Shown here: positions 22,537 through 34,335 of the stretch, piece by piece
Numbering within the stretch: the first letter of the stretch is position 1
Layout of the letters: each line of letters starts with the position of its first letter
Assembly (NCBI GenBank): GCA_963920705.1
Contig: OY987233.1
Span: forward strand, 12,697,459-12,761,458
DNA: 64,000 nt
Source: Odiellus spinosus
Lineage: Eukaryota; Arthropoda; Arachnida; Opiliones; Phalangiidae
Reading direction: 5' to 3'
Made by a program: the position numbers and the translations under genes
The notes under the pieces: generated by a model
Database searches by the model: none
What the model saw: the letters and a program-made list of their open reading frames with translations, nothing else
Told to the model about the DNA's origin: nothing

Positions 22537-23258
22537 AATACGGCACATCAGTCAGTAGAAACAAAAGTTCATTGAGTTTATTTCATAAAAGTAAACAACG
22601 CCCCGTAGCTTAATACTATCAGCGAAGGACCAGTTTTACGTCATAGCCCATCACTTAAAAATAGCCAAGAAAGTCATTACCCCTGTCTGGCTCGAGTGGT
22701 TTGGACTCTTCCTTGATATTTTGAGTCGGAAGAGAGGGACGGAATTTAGGCGGGCTGCCTTAAGCTATATTTTCTTCCCTCAACTCCTGAATTTCTCCAA
22801 AAAGTGGCGCTTCCACCCTTTCACTATTTGCATCGATTGCGGCCGCTCGAGTGTCTCGAATCAGAATCTGCCAGTACATTTACCTGGACCTTTGCTGTTG
22901 TTTACTTTTATTGAATAAAGTGATAGACCTTTGGTGAATAACGGAGCTGGAATTGAAATTTCGGCTAAATTGGTCTACTACTAAATCGAGATTGCTATGC
23001 GCCCGTTTAAAAGGGGTTCAAACCCTTAAGGCGAAGAGGTCTCGCCTTATAATAACATAGCTATAACATTAACAAGCGCGTCCATGTATGGCTATCCGAT
23101 TGAACATTGACGAGAGCGGGTATATAGCTCATTTCCGGTAACGTCGTCGGTGCCCAATTTCAGCGCTCGCCTCTTTACATTCATCCATTAGTTAATTACT
23201 GGCCAACGTTGCCAACTAAAAGCCGGACCAATGGGCCCATTCCAACTAACGTATTGTA
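22537..23258. other. no gene recognised
   Basis: Unique sequence. The 65-codon frame at 22721-22918 has no recognisable domain. Confidence 0.45.
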
Positions 23259-23994
23259 TTAAAGGGAAACTTGGAGCTAAAAATGGAACAGCTTTTGAAT
23301 TTATTTTCTGAATCACCTGATGCCAAAAAAAACCTATTCGAGAAAACCATTATTAGACACGTTTTTGTTGTTTAAATTAATTTCTAAAGCTGGGTAAAGT
23401 TTGAATAAAAGCAGAAGCCGATGAAACCCTCCTTTGAAATCTACTACTCTATTGTTCCATATAGCGCTCCTCTCTGTATGGGTAAAAATTCCAATTTTAC
23501 GAGATCGGAGGGGGTCCTACTTCATACTCCCTGTCTACGGAAAATTGGAAATTCTCTCTCTCCACAAACGACGATGTTTTTTTTGACGAACTGCTAGAGA
23601 TATTCGCTCGACGAACTCCCGCTCCGAAAATATTTACCGTTAGGAGGCGTACGAATCGCGCTTTTTGAAACTAACCCATACAGAGAGGGGTAGACAAGAC
23701 CCGGGAGTAATAGACTTCAAAGGAGGGTTTCATCGGCTTCTGATAAGAGTAATTAAAAATGACCTGGGCCTTCAACTGCCGGCATCAAACGCAGACATTC
23801 TTTTAATGTTAAGAAATTGCAAGCGCTGTTGAAGGCTGAAATAATATGATTGGCCTGAATATATATTTACTTTTTAATATTTTACCAAACTTCAGAAATT
23901 AATTTAAACACCAAAAACGTGTTTAATAATGGCTTGATGCATCCTAAAATTAATTCAAAAGCTGATACATTTTTAGTTCCAAGTTTCCCTTTAA
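23259..23994. mobile_element. family C TTAA-flanked MITE with nested fold-back element
   Basis: It is bounded by TTAA at 23259-23262 and 23991-23994. The ends AGGGAAACTTGGAGC and TTCCAAGTTTCCCT are inverted repeats. The element is 736 bp because a different inverted-repeat element sits at 23412-23742. Right-half phrases (GGCCTGAATATATATTTAC, ACACGTTTTT-type) match other C copies. Confidence 0.9.
23412..23742. mobile_element. nested MITE with 27-bp perfect terminal inverted repeats
   Basis: It starts CAGAAGCCGATGAAACCCTC and ends with the exact reverse complement; the match covers 27 bp and continues imperfectly. The flanks ATAAAAG and ATAAGAG match at 6 of 7 positions, consistent with a target duplication in the family C host. 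This is the only copy in the window. It has no open frame of note. Confidence 0.85.
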
Positions 23995-24711
23995 TATATG
24001 CAATTTTATAACTATGAACCTCTATATAATACGGGTCAAAGTTCATAGCCTTTAATACTGTATACGTAAAATACCTCTTCTTTCCCCCATCGCAGTCGAG
24101 AGCTAATATGATTTATCCCCAACTGAAAAAAAAACTTACTTCGAATTTTTACAAGTTATATTTTTAAAAGAGATTTTTTAAAAAATTGGATTTTTTTTTT
24201 CGGGTTTTTCCTGGCGGAGAAGTCCTGCACTCTGGCGATAAGCCACTCCCCTCCCCCGATAGACAACTTTTGGCCCCTTCAACTATATATATATATATAT
24301 AGAAAACTAAGAGATGTTTAGGTCTAAAAACTAACCCTATACACCCCAAACCCCCGACTCCATCCAAAAAGATTTATACGAAATATAAAATATAAAATAA
24401 AATTGCGGAAGCCCCTAAAAATCATCTTTTCCTCGACGCGCGTATGTTTACACCGTGGCCGAAACCTAGGCGGATTAATACGCCGAATATAATTGCTAAG
24501 GGATAGAAATAGTTATGGAAAACTCTACGTGAAAAATCGAAATCAATTTGTATTTTCATCGCGTACGAAGCCGAAAGGTCACCTTTATCTATCTTTTAGT
24601 TTTTAACTCTCGTTATAACTTCGCGCACGTTGAAAACTTAAAAAAATTGTTTTGGCACGCGCTTCTAGTTCCTCCTGAATTCAGAATCAGTCTGAGTTTG
24701 CATCGCGAGGC
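23995..24711. other. no gene recognised
   Basis: AT-rich sequence with an (AT)n run near 24285-24300 and short T and A runs. No coding signal is seen. Confidence 0.45.
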
Positions 24712-24903
24712 GAATCTTAAACTACGTTCACACTTGCAACTTTGAAATCGTTTTCAAACCGATTCGAATGTTCAAATCGACTTTCCAAGATATTAATTTG
24801 GTTTCATGATCAAATATCTATATGTTTGATCTCAAAATTTTATAAATTGACCTTTCCAAAACGGTTAAAAATCATTTCAAAGTCTCTAGTGTGAACGCAG
24901 TTA
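24712..24903 (+). mobile_element. family B2 inverted-repeat element
   Basis: The ends ACTACGTTCACACTTG and CTAGTGTGAACGCAGT are inverted repeats, with TTAA just outside each. Interior phrases (CGATTCGAATGTTCAAATCG, CCTTTCCAAAACGG) match the copy at 21222. Confidence 0.8.
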
Positions 24904-25015
24904 AAGTTATCTCACTTTATTCAAGGAACGCGTCGACGATCAAGTGTAATGCATTTTCCTTATTCGTATTAGAGACGAAAACGAAACTTAACTTTTTGAG
25001 CTTTGAAAACATGAT

Positions 25016-25293
25016 GGCTGCGTTCATACTAGCCTTGGAATCGATTTAAACCGTTTCAAAACACTAGATTCGTGTGAACGGGAAACCGTACGTTCTCGAA
25101 TCGATTTGATTCTATTTCTTGATACTGCTTCGGGAACCAGTTTCATACCAATTCGGTTTCAACAACCGATAGATGAAGCTACAATAAATCGATTTATTAG
25201 GATAATGCGTGAACACACGACGCTTAAAACGATTCCTGGCGATTTGATTTGACCGTTTCAAATCGATCAAGAAATGCTAGTGTGACCGTAGCT
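25016..25293 (+). mobile_element. family B dispersed repeat, near full length
   Basis: It runs from GGCTGCGTTCATACTAG to CTAGTGTGACCGTAGCT, with all the family B landmarks (GGAATCGATTTAAACCG, CTGCTTCGGGAACCAG, TTTCAAATCGATCAAG). The ends are short imperfect inverted repeats. It is about 275 bp and non-coding. Confidence 0.85.
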
Positions 25294-25923
25294 CAACTGC
25301 TTCTGAATTCGCGAGCTTTCCTCGTCTCTCGCGGTTTTCAGCGCGTGCCAAGGTTAGCCTCCCTTTTATTTCTATAATATTGAAACTCTTTTTCGTCCAA
25401 TCTTAAAAGTCATGCCATTGAACGGGGATTTTGGTTCTGGATGTTCGACCATTCTTAGATTGTCACGAGTTGGGGAGGTATTTTTTTAGTATTTTTTAAG
25501 GGATGTATCGCGTAACGTATAGGCTCCTAAAAGCGAGCGAGGTGGTTTCGATATTAGGGAGTTATAAATTTTCATTTGTACGCGGGGTGCTCGCCGCTCG
25601 CGTTAAAAATGAGCCCCAAAGAAGTCTTAAGTTTGAAAAATAAAAAGTGGCAGTCGTAAATTTGCCTCGAAGGCTCGTACGTCTAGCTAAACCAATTTAT
25701 CATCTCTTATAGGGTCCTGTACGTGTTATCCCAAGAAGAATATCAACATTTATAGCTTAGAACCCTCTATATCAACGTACTTCGTTTCCTATTTACTCTG
25801 GACCGATTTTCTATTTATACCCTCTGAACCTAAAATTAGTTTAATAACATTTAGAACATTTTTGTTTCGAATTAATTGAATCTTATACCGGAAGTAAATG
25901 ATGGGAAGTAGGTAAACAACCCT

Positions 25924-26254
25924 TTAAAGGGAGAATGCAACCTAACAAGTGATTTTTTTTTATTGATTGTTTAAATAGGCCTAATCCACTAGTGAAAAAA
26001 TTTACGAACAAATATTAAACTAGAAATAAATTTAAAACTTACCCGGAAAATAGGATTAGCGGGATTCATGGAGATCCTGATTTCCTCGCGTATAAGGTCT
26101 AGCGAACAATCGAACGCGATTGCAAGTCTCGTGGAGATGTCGCGTGAACGAGCAGCCTTTGCTCATTGGTCGCTAGACCTTACACGCGAGGAAATCAGGA
26201 TTTTCATGAATCCCGCTAAGCCTATTTTCCGGGTAAGTTGCATTCTCCCTTTAA
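25924..26254. mobile_element. family A TTAA-flanked fold-back MITE, shortened right arm
   Basis: TTAA lies at 25924-25927 and 26251-26254. The ends AGGGAGAATGCAACCTAA and GTTGCATTCTCCCT are inverted repeats. Inside, CCCGGAAAATAGG / CCTATTTTCCGGG and TCCTCGCGTATAAGGTCTAG / CTAGACCTTACACGCGAGGA show a long fold-back. The right arm lacks the stretch between GGGTAAG and TTGCATTC present in other copies. The open frame at 26068-26283 is only this palindrome read through. Confidence 0.92.
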
Positions 26255-26511
26255 CTAGCATGATAAGTCTAATGACCCTCTAGCCAATTAAAGACTAGAT
26301 AGCCGTTTGATGCCGATTTTCTATCGAAATAATTTGCGCTCGCGATTCGCCGGAGACTCTTTAACGACGACGTATACGAAACTATTGCCGCGGATCCCCG
26401 TTAAGCCTACTTTCCTCGTAATTTTAACTGTTAATTTCTAGCTTAATAATTGTTAGTTGAATTTATTACTTTTAAAAGGATGAAAATCGATAAAATAATT
26501 AGACGAACAAA

Positions 26512-26807
26512 AGTCTCGTTCATACTAGGGCTTGGAATCGATTTAAACCGTTTCTAAACGTTTCGATGGAGTCGTATGAACGGGAAACCAACTTTTTTCG
26601 AATCGATTTGATTCAATTTCTCGAAACTGCTTCGGGAACCAGTTTCGTACCGATTCGGTTTCAAAAACCGATAGATGAAGCTACAATAAATCGATTTTTA
26701 AAGTTAATGCGTGAACATGCGACGCTTAAAACGATTCCTGGCGATTCTAATATCGGTTTGATTTTACCGTTTCAAATCGATTAATAAATACTAGTGTGAC
26801 CGGAGCT
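26512..26807 (+). mobile_element. family B dispersed repeat, near full length
   Basis: It runs from TCTCGTTCATACTAGG to CTAGTGTGACCGGAGCT and carries all the family B landmarks. The 72-codon frame at 26566-26784 lies wholly inside the repeat. Because it is not kept open in the other copies, I do not treat it as coding. Confidence 0.85.
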
Positions 26808-27119
26808 CTAGTCTGATACTTAGTCTTTGGAAAACTCCCGCCAAATTTAAAAATCGTATGTGGATATTATGTTACTTATGATAATAGAAAAGGAAAAAAC
26901 TATAATAAAATGAGTGATGAAACAATGAAACCAATTTATAGTGTCGAACGACTAGTTATCTCGTTAGTTCCTTCGAAGGCTTGGATCCCCTTTTTAAACC
27001 TAACATTTTAATATCCAGTAACGCCGCCGCGGACAAATTCGAGATGAAAAAAAAAAAATAATAATAATAACTAAAATAAACTGACAATCGCGAATTCCAA
27101 TAATAATTCTACTTTTCTA

Positions 27120-27156
<37 letters not shown>

Positions 27157-27850
27157 TTAGAAAATTGTGATGGGTTTCATTGGGGAGTCTATGAAGATTA
27201 TCAATCTTGAAAGGGATAAAAATGGTCGCGGGAAACCCCATTTCAATGGAGGGAAATCCGATCTTTCTAAGATAGCGACTCGAAATGTAGGAAGACACGA
27301 AATAGAGAGAGCCCGTTTAAATTCCCAAAAGTAATAAATCATTTTCTCGAAAGATTTGTTCCAGAAAAAAAAAAACGCTCGAAAAAGTACGAGAAAATGG
27401 AAATTTAGCCCCACCCCTTCTCGCCCTCCTCCCTCAATTCTTCGCCCCATTCTCCCCTTTCTTATACCGATCAAAAATAAAAATGATAAATATTCCATTT
27501 TTTAAAAAAAAATGGGTGTTTTGTAAAAATGTATATATTTTAACTAAAAATATTTTACTCCGAAAATTACGCTTTGTTGAACCCATTGCAGATTGTACTT
27601 GTCATCAAAATATAATTAATAAGCGAAATTATAACATTTAATAACATAAATTAGTGGAAGAATAATCGTTTCTTACTCTCGGGTAATTTTAAGTAAATAT
27701 TAGAGATTTAAATAGAGGTTTTGAATGCTCTTAGACGTCAGAATTTGCCCCTATTCGCGCTACATATACTCTACTTTGATAGTTCCCTAGTACAGTAGGC
27801 AAACTTGAAAAGCGTTCAGTGAAATACGACCGAGGGGGCTGACACTTAAG
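26808..27850. other. no gene recognised; poly-A tract
   Basis: A run of about 30 A lies at 27124-27153. It causes the Phe-rich - strand frames here, which are artefacts. The remainder is AT-rich unique sequence. Confidence 0.5.
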
Positions 27851-28290
27851 GAACTCAGTGTACTAGTGGAAATAACTCGCACGAATTCGTCAGAACTCCG
27901 CGAACTATCGAGAATTTTTGGAAACTTACCAGAACTCTCTGGAACTTACGCGAACTCTCATTAACTCTCATAATTTTTATGACAAGTCTCGTAAATTTTA
28001 GAGAACTCTGCGAATTCTTGGGAACTCTTCCGAACCCCCGAGAACTCTCCCAAACTCTCAAGAACTCTTCCGAACTCGCGAGAAGTCTCTCGAATTCAAA
28101 ACAACTTGCGAAAACTCTCTCGAATTCAAAACAACTTGCGAAAACTCTCTCGAATTCAAAACAACTTGCGAAAACTCTCTCGAATTCAAAACAACTCGCC
28201 CGAACTCTTTTGAATCTATGAGAACTGAGAGAACTCAAAGCAAATTGGAACGAATTCGAGGAACTCGCGTGAACTCTGGCGAACTCTGCA
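27851..28290. repeat. degenerate GAACTC repeat with four 30-bp units inside
   Basis: A short-period repeat built from CGAACTCTC-like words spans the region. Within it, 28083-28202 holds four near-identical 30-bp units (CGAATTCAAAACAACTTGCG plus AAAACTCTCT). The unit length is a multiple of 3, which keeps frames open on both strands. The repeated heptad-like peptides are translation artefacts. Confidence 0.92.
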
Positions 28291-29197
28291 AAATTCGGAC
28301 TCGGATGTACACAAAGAAACGAAGTGTCTACCCCCTCGAATGCTACCTAGTGTCAATTTTTGTTTTAAATTGGTCGTTTAAAATTTGCATTAAATTTTGC
28401 TATCCTCCTAATATATGTATAAATATATATTTCGTTTTTAATTCGAAGTTGGCTGGCTGATTATCGAGGTCTCAGGTATAATATATAATGCCTAGAGTAA
28501 TCCACGCGCAGAACTACTTTAATCCATCCGTGGTTTACCACTGATGATTAATCCGCGCCTATATACTTTGACTAAATATAAAAAATCAAAATATAGGCAC
28601 TTTTAAATATTGGAAAGTCCGCTGAAGCTGCATGGAGCTGGCAGGTGCACCCTAATAATCTTTGGCCATCTCGCTTTGACCTCAAAACGCGCCGATTCCC
28701 TCGCTTTATTTTAACGTTTTATCGAACTAGCTGTGCCGCTTAGCTCTAGGTATAACGATAAGGATTCTCCTCTACCTCGAGCAGACCCCAAAATTCGAAA
28801 TTTGATAGCTAAGCCTAATGGGAAAACTCTCTCTCTTTCCGTTGGTATCCCCATTTCATCCCTCCCCCGGCGTATCATCCTCCAAAAGAAAAAAAAAAAA
28901 AAAAAGAAATTAAGAGATCATTTAGAAAAAATATTACATTTTGCTTTTTGTTTAAAAACTATCTCGATAAAATTTAAAACTATTGATTTTTTTTTTTTTT
29001 TCTATTTTAATATTTGAACTCGCTACGCAAGGGTGAGCTAAATAAAATTGCGCGAGCCATTTATTCAGCTCTCTAACGTCATTCACACCATTTACTCGTA
29101 ATTTTTCAAAGGAACGTGCTATTTAATTTTTCGAGAAATCAGCGGACGTAAAATTTGTAAAATTTGTCAATTTCACGCGATAAGTTTGAAAATAACC
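28291..29197. other. no gene recognised
   Basis: AT-rich sequence with A- and T-runs near 28889 and 28988. The frame at 28733-29017 runs through these tracts and is not convincing. Confidence 0.45.
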
Positions 29198-29788
29198 TTA
29201 AAGTGAGGCTGTCACGGATTTTTTACTAACTCTAAATGGAAATTGAGTAGCATTTTCGGAAGGATGGTTAAAAAATTATTCAAAAATTTATATACATATG
29301 TTATAGAGCAAACATATATATTTTATAGAGCAAACATATATATTTTATAGTCGCCATTTTCGAAATTTTTAAAATCTCAATAGTTGATATTATAAAAACT
29401 TGTGGGTGCGACGTCTTGTTCGAATGTTTCTAACTACGTCACGAAATCACGTGGCGTTAAGATTATACAGGGCCGTTATTTCCGTTTTCGTAAAACGCTA
29501 GGGGTCAGAGGGCTCAGAAGTCACTCGGGAGAGACCCGACCTTGAGAGTTGACACGGATATAGAAAAAATAAGCTTAAGAAATGCTCTGTGCTCACGAGC
29601 GCTATGAGCTTTACAAGCTATAACGTAGCTGATCAGGTAGACGGCAACTCCTCCTCTTTTATGATAGCAACTATACTACGTCATCGCACTATGGTCTCGT
29701 GATTTCACTATTGTAGAGCGCGTTCTCTGTCACGTGATAAGGTCGCTTTCGAGCGGTCTTTTTTCCAAAAAATAGTGTCAGCCTCACT
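29198..29788. mobile_element. family I MITE, near full length
   Basis: TTAA at 29198-29201 precedes AGTGAGGCTGTCAC. The right end GTGTCAGCCTCACT is the inverted repeat, but TTAA is not preserved there. A short tandem of ATAGAGCAAACATATATATT units lies near 29304-29350, followed by CGCCATTTTC. The same left-end block precedes the 30-bp satellite at 43462. Confidence 0.85.
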
Positions 29789-29889
29789 AGTTGTGTAACA
29801 TGATTATTAGCATAATGCGCAAGAATTGATTGCTGGGTTTTTATAATAACCAGTACTGGACAACGTAGTGATGAAGTCGATAGTTTGGA

Positions 29890-30264
29890 GAATTTTCAAA
29901 CAATTTTTAGACACGTTTTTGGTGTTTCTAAAGTTTGAATAAACTAAATATTATTATTTCAGCATGCTTCAACAGCGTTTGTAATGTCCTAACATTAAAA
30001 GAATAGATGTCCAAAATCTTGGTCATCAAACGCCGGCCCATAATCCCTTGATGTTACAAGCGCTATTGAAGCCTGTTGAAATAATATGATTGGCCCGAAT
30101 TTATACATCACTTACATTCAAACTTAACCAAACTTTATAAATTAATTTAAACACCAACAACGTGTCTAATAATTGTTTGAAATCCATTTTTTGTCATCCA
30201 ATGATTCCGAAAATAAATTCAAAAGCTGTTCCGTTTTTTTTATTAACTCCAAGTTTCCCTTTAA
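29890..30264. mobile_element. family C MITE, left end missing
   Basis: The right end CCAAGTTTCCCT with TTAA (30261-30264) is intact. Internal phrases (TTTTTAGACACG, CAGCATGCTTCAACAGCG, GATTGGCCCGAATTTATAC) match the C copies. The left end near 29890 begins inside the element. Confidence 0.82.
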
Positions 30265-30508
30265 TATTATCGAATATCTCGTTCTACCTCTAACCTATTG
30301 AGAAAATAATTACAAATTGTTTTTTTAAATTGGCTACGAACTTCTACACGGAATGACACCTGCGCTTACCCCCGGGGGTCATCGTTTAAGAATTACTTTA
30401 AGATCTCACGTTTAAAAAATTCAATTCTTAATTTTTTTTAATGTCGTTATAATTTCTAAGGAACAATTAAATTTCGATAACCTTATAACCTTAAATTTAT
30501 TTAAATTT

Positions 30509-30911
30509 TTAAAGGGAGAATGCAACCTAATAACAAGTGATTTTTTTTTTTATCGATTCGTTATCGTTTAAATAGGCCTAATCCACCGATAAAAAGTTTA
30601 CTAAACAAATATTAAACTAAAAATAAATTTAAAACTTACCCGGAAAATAGGTTTAGCGGGATTCATGGAGATCACCTGAATTGCCTCCGTGGAAGGTCTA
30701 GCGACCATGAGCAAAAGCCGTCGTTCACCCGAAATCTCCACGAGACTTTCAATCGCGTTCGATTGGTCGCTAGACCTTTATACGCGAGAAAATCAGGATC
30801 TCCTTGAATCCCGCTAAGTCTATTTTGATGGCAGGTTTTAAATTTAGGCCTATTTAAACAAAAAGGAATCGATAAAAAATAACTTGTTGTTAGGTTGCAT
30901 TCTCTCTTTAA
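30509..30911. mobile_element. family A TTAA-flanked fold-back MITE, near full length
   Basis: TTAA lies at 30509-30512 and 30908-30911, with AGGGAGAATGCAACCTAA and its reverse complement at the ends. The fold-back core includes GGTCTAGCGACCA and TGGTCGCTAGACC. At 403 bp it is the best reference copy in the window. The 93-codon - strand frame inside it is not a gene. Confidence 0.93.
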
Positions 30912-31688
30912 GAGTAGGTATATTATATTTATTCGAATATAAATATTCGCCAAGCGATCTTTAGTGACGATCCTCTACAGGGGTCAGCGCTTATTAGGTA
31001 ATTTTTATTTTTTATTATAGATTCGTGTCCGGAGTGAATCGTGCGCGAATGAAATTAACGTAATCTCAAGACTCGGAAATTTAAACAATGCTTTTCGAGG
31101 TTGTAACCCCGTTTTTGTTTTCCATTTACCAAGGGTTAATAATTGTCAAAACATCGGCGATTCCAAATTATTCGAAATGAATCTACCGTTTATTCTTCAT
31201 TCCCCTTAATATTTGTTTATTAAATTGGCCGCCTCAACACCGTCATTTTACATTTTAGTTGAACAAAGCCCTTATCGGATCCCCCCGCTTTGATAAGAAA
31301 TCAAAAATGTACTTTCCCAATTTCATTTGGCGATAGACAATAGCGAAGGTCGTCCGCTCTCCATTTGTCTCTAGTTACGCAGTCACTCGATTTGTTAAAA
31401 TCTCGTTAACGTAAAAGTTATGTTTAATTTTTATCGTCGGTAATTTTTGCTCGTCGAACTAGAGTTCGAATTTAATTTAAAATCATTTTTTGAAAATGAA
31501 AATGAAGACACGTTTTCGGAATTTTCGAAAGGTTCGTTTGTATCACTTAAGGCGAGGGGATTCAATGTACGGATTACGCGTAATCATTTTAGCACTGTCA
31601 AAGGCAGGGATTTTAAAGATTACGACTAATCCTAAGTGCCGTCAAAGGTATACAGCCTGTACCTTGTTTAGGCTGAGTCACTAAAATT
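30912..31688. other. no gene recognised
   Basis: Unique sequence. Overlapping 60-64 codon frames at 31447-31684 have no recognisable domain. Confidence 0.45.
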
Positions 31689-31692
31689 CAAG

Positions 31693-31958
31693 GTTAGTAA
31701 AGAGGCGTGTTAAGTCTTTGCCAAAATGCCAAGCTGCGTGACTGTTTGGAATTCCAGCCCTGATTTGGACAATTCAAGTTCTTATGACTGAATATAGATG
31801 GCACCAGATGTATAATGTGCGGTATTGATTATGACTGCCAGCTTCGCCATCTATCTGCAGTTGTCAGAACGTCAGGACTTAAAATGGCAGCGCTCTGGAG
31901 ATCGGAAATCGAGTCACCATGCTTGGCAGAGTCTGCTTAAACCTGCCTCTTTACTAAC
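31693..31958. mobile_element. family H inverted-repeat MITE, full length
   Basis: GTTAGTAAAGAGGC at the left and GCCTCTTTACTAAC at the right are exact 14-bp inverted repeats and extend imperfectly. The inner GACTGTTTGGAAT and CCATCTATCTGCAG phrases are shared with the copies at 21837 and 22423. I could not find a convincing target duplication. Confidence 0.88.
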
Positions 31959-32584
31959 TTTGTCTCAGCTGTTGTATGTGAATCCACCATAAGGGTGTAA
32001 TATTAAACGTTTATTTGTTTCGGATCATCGCGTTCGATTTATTATTAACCGAACGCGATGCGTATGCGTAGTAGCGTACCTTCAAGGTTTTACTAAGCCT
32101 CGGCAAAGGTACCGTATACGCTCCAACTAGACTTAATATATTTTTTTAAGCTTCTTTTTTATTGTTGTACAATTTCAAAATACTTTAAGACTAATGTAAT
32201 CTTTTTTATTGTTTTAGATGCATCACCCAATTCAAATGAAACCCGCGGATAGTGAGAACAGAAATGGTGAGTGTTAATTAATTTCCATTTTGGTGTGTGG
32301 AGGGAGTCGAACTTTCGGATATAGGACTGTACTTTTATCGTTTTTGAGAGGGCGTGTTTAATGATGGTTATTACGTACGTAAGAACTGCGTACTTCAAGG
32401 TGTTCCATTTATTACTTCGTAAAATATTTAAGTTGCAAATTATACTAATTGAAACAAAATATGCGTTATAGGATTGTTACCGCTTCGCTAAATTTAAAAT
32501 TAGTAATATTTCCCACTCCACCTCAACAATATTGTAAATTAATTTTATTACCTATTGTGTTTTTATTTTTTACTAATTATTGTT
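31959..32584. other. no gene recognised
   Basis: AT-rich unique sequence. The 79-codon - strand frame at 32159-32398 has no domain I recognise. Confidence 0.45.
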
Positions 32585-33231
32585 CATTTTCCTAGAGTTA
32601 AGATTTGGTCATTTTTCCTAGTTAGTTTAGATGTGCTCATGTTTTTTCCTATACAGTTTAGATTTGGTTATTTTTTTCCTATAGAGTTTAGATTTCATCT
32701 TTCAGGGTTAGTACACGACCTGGAAAAGTCAGGGAATTGGAAATTAGCCCAAAAGGTCAGAAAAGTCAGAGAATTTGGAAAGTGGCCCAAAAGGTCAGGG
32801 AAAAGTTGGGGAATTTGAAAATAGCCCAAATGGTCAGAGAAAATAAATATTTTGGTATGTGTCAAGGAACTGTTTGATTGGTTTACCAATCAGTTGTAAC
32901 GTAATTATTATAAATTGCGAATATTTGCCTAAAGATTCAAATTGTTTCTCATATTCTGAGTAAACTATCCTGACCCCGATTGATAAAATATGTCAAATAA
33001 AATGTGGGAATTGCTAACAACTTGCTAGTAAGAATAAATTCATGAAAAAATTTAAAATTGGTCAGGGAAAATCTAGAAAAGTCAGGGAAATTAACTTCCA
33101 AATTTTTGTACGAACCCTGTCATTGTTTTTCCAATAGAGTATAGATTTGATCATTGTTTTTCTATAGAGTTTAGATTTGGTATTTTTTTTCCTATAGAGT
33201 TTATATTTGGTAATTTTTTCCTATATAATTT
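32585..33231. repeat. about 30-bp T-rich tandem repeat split by an insertion
   Basis: Units with CCTATAGAGTTTAGATTTGG and a T-run occur at about 32590-32702 and again at about 33120-33231. The two parts were one array before the hAT-type element at 32703-33119 inserted. Confidence 0.85.
32703..33119 (+). mobile_element. family G hAT-type MITE with internal 40-bp repeats
   Basis: The ends CAGGGTTAGTACACGA and TTTGTACGAACCCTG are imperfect inverted repeats with the CAGGG start common in hAT elements. The flanks TCATCTTT and TCATTGTT match at 6 of 8. Inside, GGTCAGGGAAAAGT and GGGAATTTGGAAA words form a short 40-bp tandem (about 32730-32840). The sequence after it (ACTGTTTGATTGGTTTACCA) also follows the array at 50636. 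Confidence 0.85.
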
Positions 33232-34335
33232 ATTAATTAATATTTCTTTAATAATTTAGTTCTTAGCTCGCTAGTTAATATTTCATTATTATTGTTAGTT
33301 AATATTGTTTATTTAGTTGAAATAACATTTAGAGACGAATGCTTTATCTCGACTTATTCTTTAGACTGTTTCGCTTAGATTTTCGTCCGTCTATAAACAT
33401 TAGAACACGAATGTGGGCTTTGGATATAGGTTTATTATATCATCGTGATGGCCATTGCCCAACCTCGATCCCCTGCCGTTGCCATTAGACTCTACTGTGT
33501 CTTTATTTTCCCCCCTGGCACTCAGTCTCGGGAAAGACGCTCGCTTTAGCTCTTCTTGGCCCTGATTATTTTCTTTCAATGGTTGCCTCCCCCGCAACCC
33601 TCTGCTCGATGCCTCTCTATCTATTCTTAGTTCTCAAGTAGTTGGATTATAATAATCCGAAGCTAAGGCGGATTGCTACATAATTTTATATATCGTAGGG
33701 AAAAAATAGTCCTACTAAACGTGAGAAATATCTATCGAAATCGTTTGGATTTGCCCTCGTAGACAAATGTTGATGATGAGGGGAGAGGAGGGAGTGATGG
33801 TACACCCCCTTTTATAGACAAATGTTCCGAATATCACGGGCTTCTAATCCCCCAACACATTTATCCACAATCTTCTATATGTAGAGTCCATTTATTTCAT
33901 CTCTATTTGGCAACTTGGTTTTATTCTAAGAACGCGACAGCACTCATAGTTATGAACCGACGATCAAGTGTAATGCAATTCTCTACATCGAAGGATCCGC
34001 CTACGATTGTGTTCGCGATTCAAACTGAAAATTGAGTTTGGAAGGGTTTGGTCCAGCTATATTTCAAGGCTCTTATAGCACTCGCTCCATTTATAAGAAA
34101 ACGATTGTGTATCGGCCTGGTATAAACTGGTTATTTGGGTTATTGTATACCGAACGCACTCCTTAAAATTGCACCGCGTTTCTTCTATATACTTGTGGAT
34201 AGAAATATCGACAAAGATGAAATATGGGCTTAAGTTAGCCCAGGGTTAAACTGTATACGGTTTTGTCAATGTAGATGACAATTTACGTCTTGAAATTGCA
34301 GTACTTGATTTTTGAAGTAACTAATACGAACTCGA
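33232..34335. other. no gene recognised
   Basis: Unique sequence. The 65-codon - strand frame at 33400-33597 looks protein-like in composition but has no ATG, no splice-acceptor-like tract upstream and no recognised domain. Confidence 0.4.

Noticed and set aside
22505-22580. CTGATGACTGAG followed by AGAAAC as a hammerhead core
   Set aside because: The segments lie partly in a family H fragment, the spacing is too long, and no cleavage triplet or stem III can be placed.
23000-23045. T-arm-like GGGGTTCAAACCC
   Set aside because: No A-box or cloverleaf can be built upstream, and the stem pairs poorly when aligned to tRNA positions.
26068-26784. Two 71-72 codon frames with ordinary-looking protein sequence
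   Set aside because: One reads through the family A palindrome and the other lies inside a family B repeat.
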